Source: Parvibaculaceae bacterium
GTDB taxonomy: Bacteria > Pseudomonadota > Alphaproteobacteria > Parvibaculales > Parvibaculaceae
DNA: 64,000 nucleotides
Reading direction: 5' to 3'
Assembly: GCA_019636015.1 (NCBI GenBank)
Contig: JAHBYJ010000001.1
Coordinates: 992,001-1,056,000 of the forward strand
A program made the position numbers and the translations under genes. The notes under the pieces are model-generated. The model did not search any database, was not told the DNA's origin, and saw nothing but the letters and a program-made list of their open reading frames with translations. The first letter of the stretch is position 1, and each line of letters starts with the position of its first letter. Shown piece by piece: positions 63,395 to 64,000 of the stretch.

Positions 63395-64000
63395 TCAGGC
63401 TTTCCGCATTGCGCAGACGAGGCTGAGAACCGGTTGGCGCTTTTCCATGCGCAGCGTCTCCGTGCCGAGCCTGCGGATCGCAAAGCCGTGCCGCGCCGCC
63501 AGGGCCGCGAGATAACCCTCCGTATGCCGGAAGCGGCGCGATGGCCCCATTTCGAAGCCGCGTTCCAGGGCTTCCTGCGAAAGCCCGTCCGATCTTTCGG
63601 TCGAAAAGACGAACCAGCCGCCGGGCAGAAGCGCCTTGTCGAGCGTGGTGAACAGGGGCGCGAGATCGCCGAGATAGATGATCGTGTCGCAGGCAATAGC
63701 GAGATCGAAAGCCTGCGGCGAGGCGCCGAGCGCACCGAGCAGGTCGCCCGCCGTCACCTTCGTGTAGAAGCCGGAGGCTTCGGCCGCCGCGCACATGCGC
63801 GGCGAGAGGTCCACGCCTTCAAGGTTCCGGCAGTGCTTCGCAAAGGCCTTTCCGGAGAGCCCGGTGCCGCAGCCGAGATCGACCGCATCGTAAGGAGCTC
63901 CGCTGCAAAAGCCGTCCGCCGCTTCCGCCGCTTCGAGAAGGATCTCCGGTCCGCGATAGCGCAGCGCCTCCACCATGTGCCCGTCATAGCGGGGCGCATA
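63395..64000 (-). CDS. Class I SAM-dependent methyltransferase, partial (5' end beyond window)
   Basis: The C-terminal ~200 residues of a larger protein. The SAM motif I is DLGCGTGLSGKAF, followed by the acidic EGVDLSPRM end of motif II. The reading frame continues without a stop past an internal ATG at 63976 to the window edge (YAPRYDGH before it), so the true start lies outside. This N-terminal context (YDGHMVEALRYRGPEIL) is typical of TPR-methyltransferase fusions. The substrate is unknown. Confidence 0.88.
   Translation of the reverse strand, partial: YAPRYDGHMVEALRYRGPEILLEAAEAADGFCSGAPYDAVDLGCGTGLSGKAFAKHCRNLEGVDLSPRMCAAAEASGFYTKVTAGDLLGALGASPQAFDLAIACDTIIYLGDLAPLFTTLDKALLPGGWFVFSTERSDGLSQEALERGFEMGPSRRFRHTEGYLAALAARHGFAIRRLGTETLRMEKRQPVLSLVCAMRKA

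Noticed and set aside
1..64000. Mobile elements, prophage, CRISPR, tRNA or rRNA genes
   Set aside because: No transposase, integrase, terminal inverted repeats, spaced direct repeats or RNA gene signatures were seen. A dedicated tRNA or covariance scan was not possible here.

Overview
This window looks like a stretch of chromosome from a GC-rich, aerobic, heterotrophic alphaproteobacterium. Protein similarity by eye and gene content (repeated acyl-CoA metabolism cassettes, a PodJ-like polarity protein, class I lysyl-tRNA synthetase) suggest the Parvibaculum / Hyphomicrobiales neighbourhood; this is an inference from memory, not a search. Genes are densely packed on both strands, with many 4-bp ATGA overlaps. 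I see no rRNA, tRNA, CRISPR array, insertion sequence or prophage.

Layout. 1-9.3 kb holds housekeeping genes: DinG-type helicase, a hybrid-looking histidine kinase, class I LysRS, an S24/HTH repressor, DUF952, pyrD and an ArsC-like reductase. 9.3-13 kb holds an AraC regulator, a SnoaL-like protein, and an operon of two PaaI-type thioesterases with a MATE exporter. 13-16.8 kb holds a flavin monooxygenase and a TetR / HSL-type hydrolase / DUF3147 group with a palindromic operator. 16.8-17.6 kb holds a yybP-ykoY (manganese) riboswitch in front of a UPF0016/Gdt1 cation exporter. 17.6-20.6 kb holds a hydrolase, a quinone oxidoreductase and a dienoyl-CoA-reductase-like SDR. 20.6-25.2 kb holds MscS and the Lhr-like helicase / PdeM DNA-damage pair. 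25.2-27.7 kb is a TauE / TIGR02186 / CcdA operon. 27.9-30.8 kb is a PodJ-like coiled-coil/Sel1 protein. 31-32.8 kb holds an orphan TRAP binding protein and a CAP lipoprotein.

33-40 kb is a complete fatty-acid beta-oxidation operon (MerR regulator, two acyl-CoA dehydrogenases, thiolase, FadB-like multifunctional enzyme) with an operator-bearing promoter. It faces a DUF1302 outer-membrane protein across a pair of opposed terminators. 42.7-46.2 kb carries GlxA plus two stand-alone DJ-1/PfpI paralogs and a hydrolase; 46.2-47.2 kb holds an ArsR/SRPBCC pair.

47.3-52.8 kb is the most unusual block: one TetR-controlled operon with an enoyl-CoA hydratase, three consecutive double-hotdog thioesterase-like paralogs in which the active-site motif has diverged between halves, and an acyl-CoA dehydrogenase with an Asp at the catalytic position. 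52.8-55.7 kb is a convergent operon of two hydrolases and an enoyl-CoA hydratase. 55.8-57.1 kb encodes an SbtA-SbtB bicarbonate transporter/PII-like pair. The end holds SDR, DinB, TetR, hydrolase, an encapsulated-ferritin-like protein without an encapsulin, a GST, two hypotheticals and a methyltransferase cut by the window edge.
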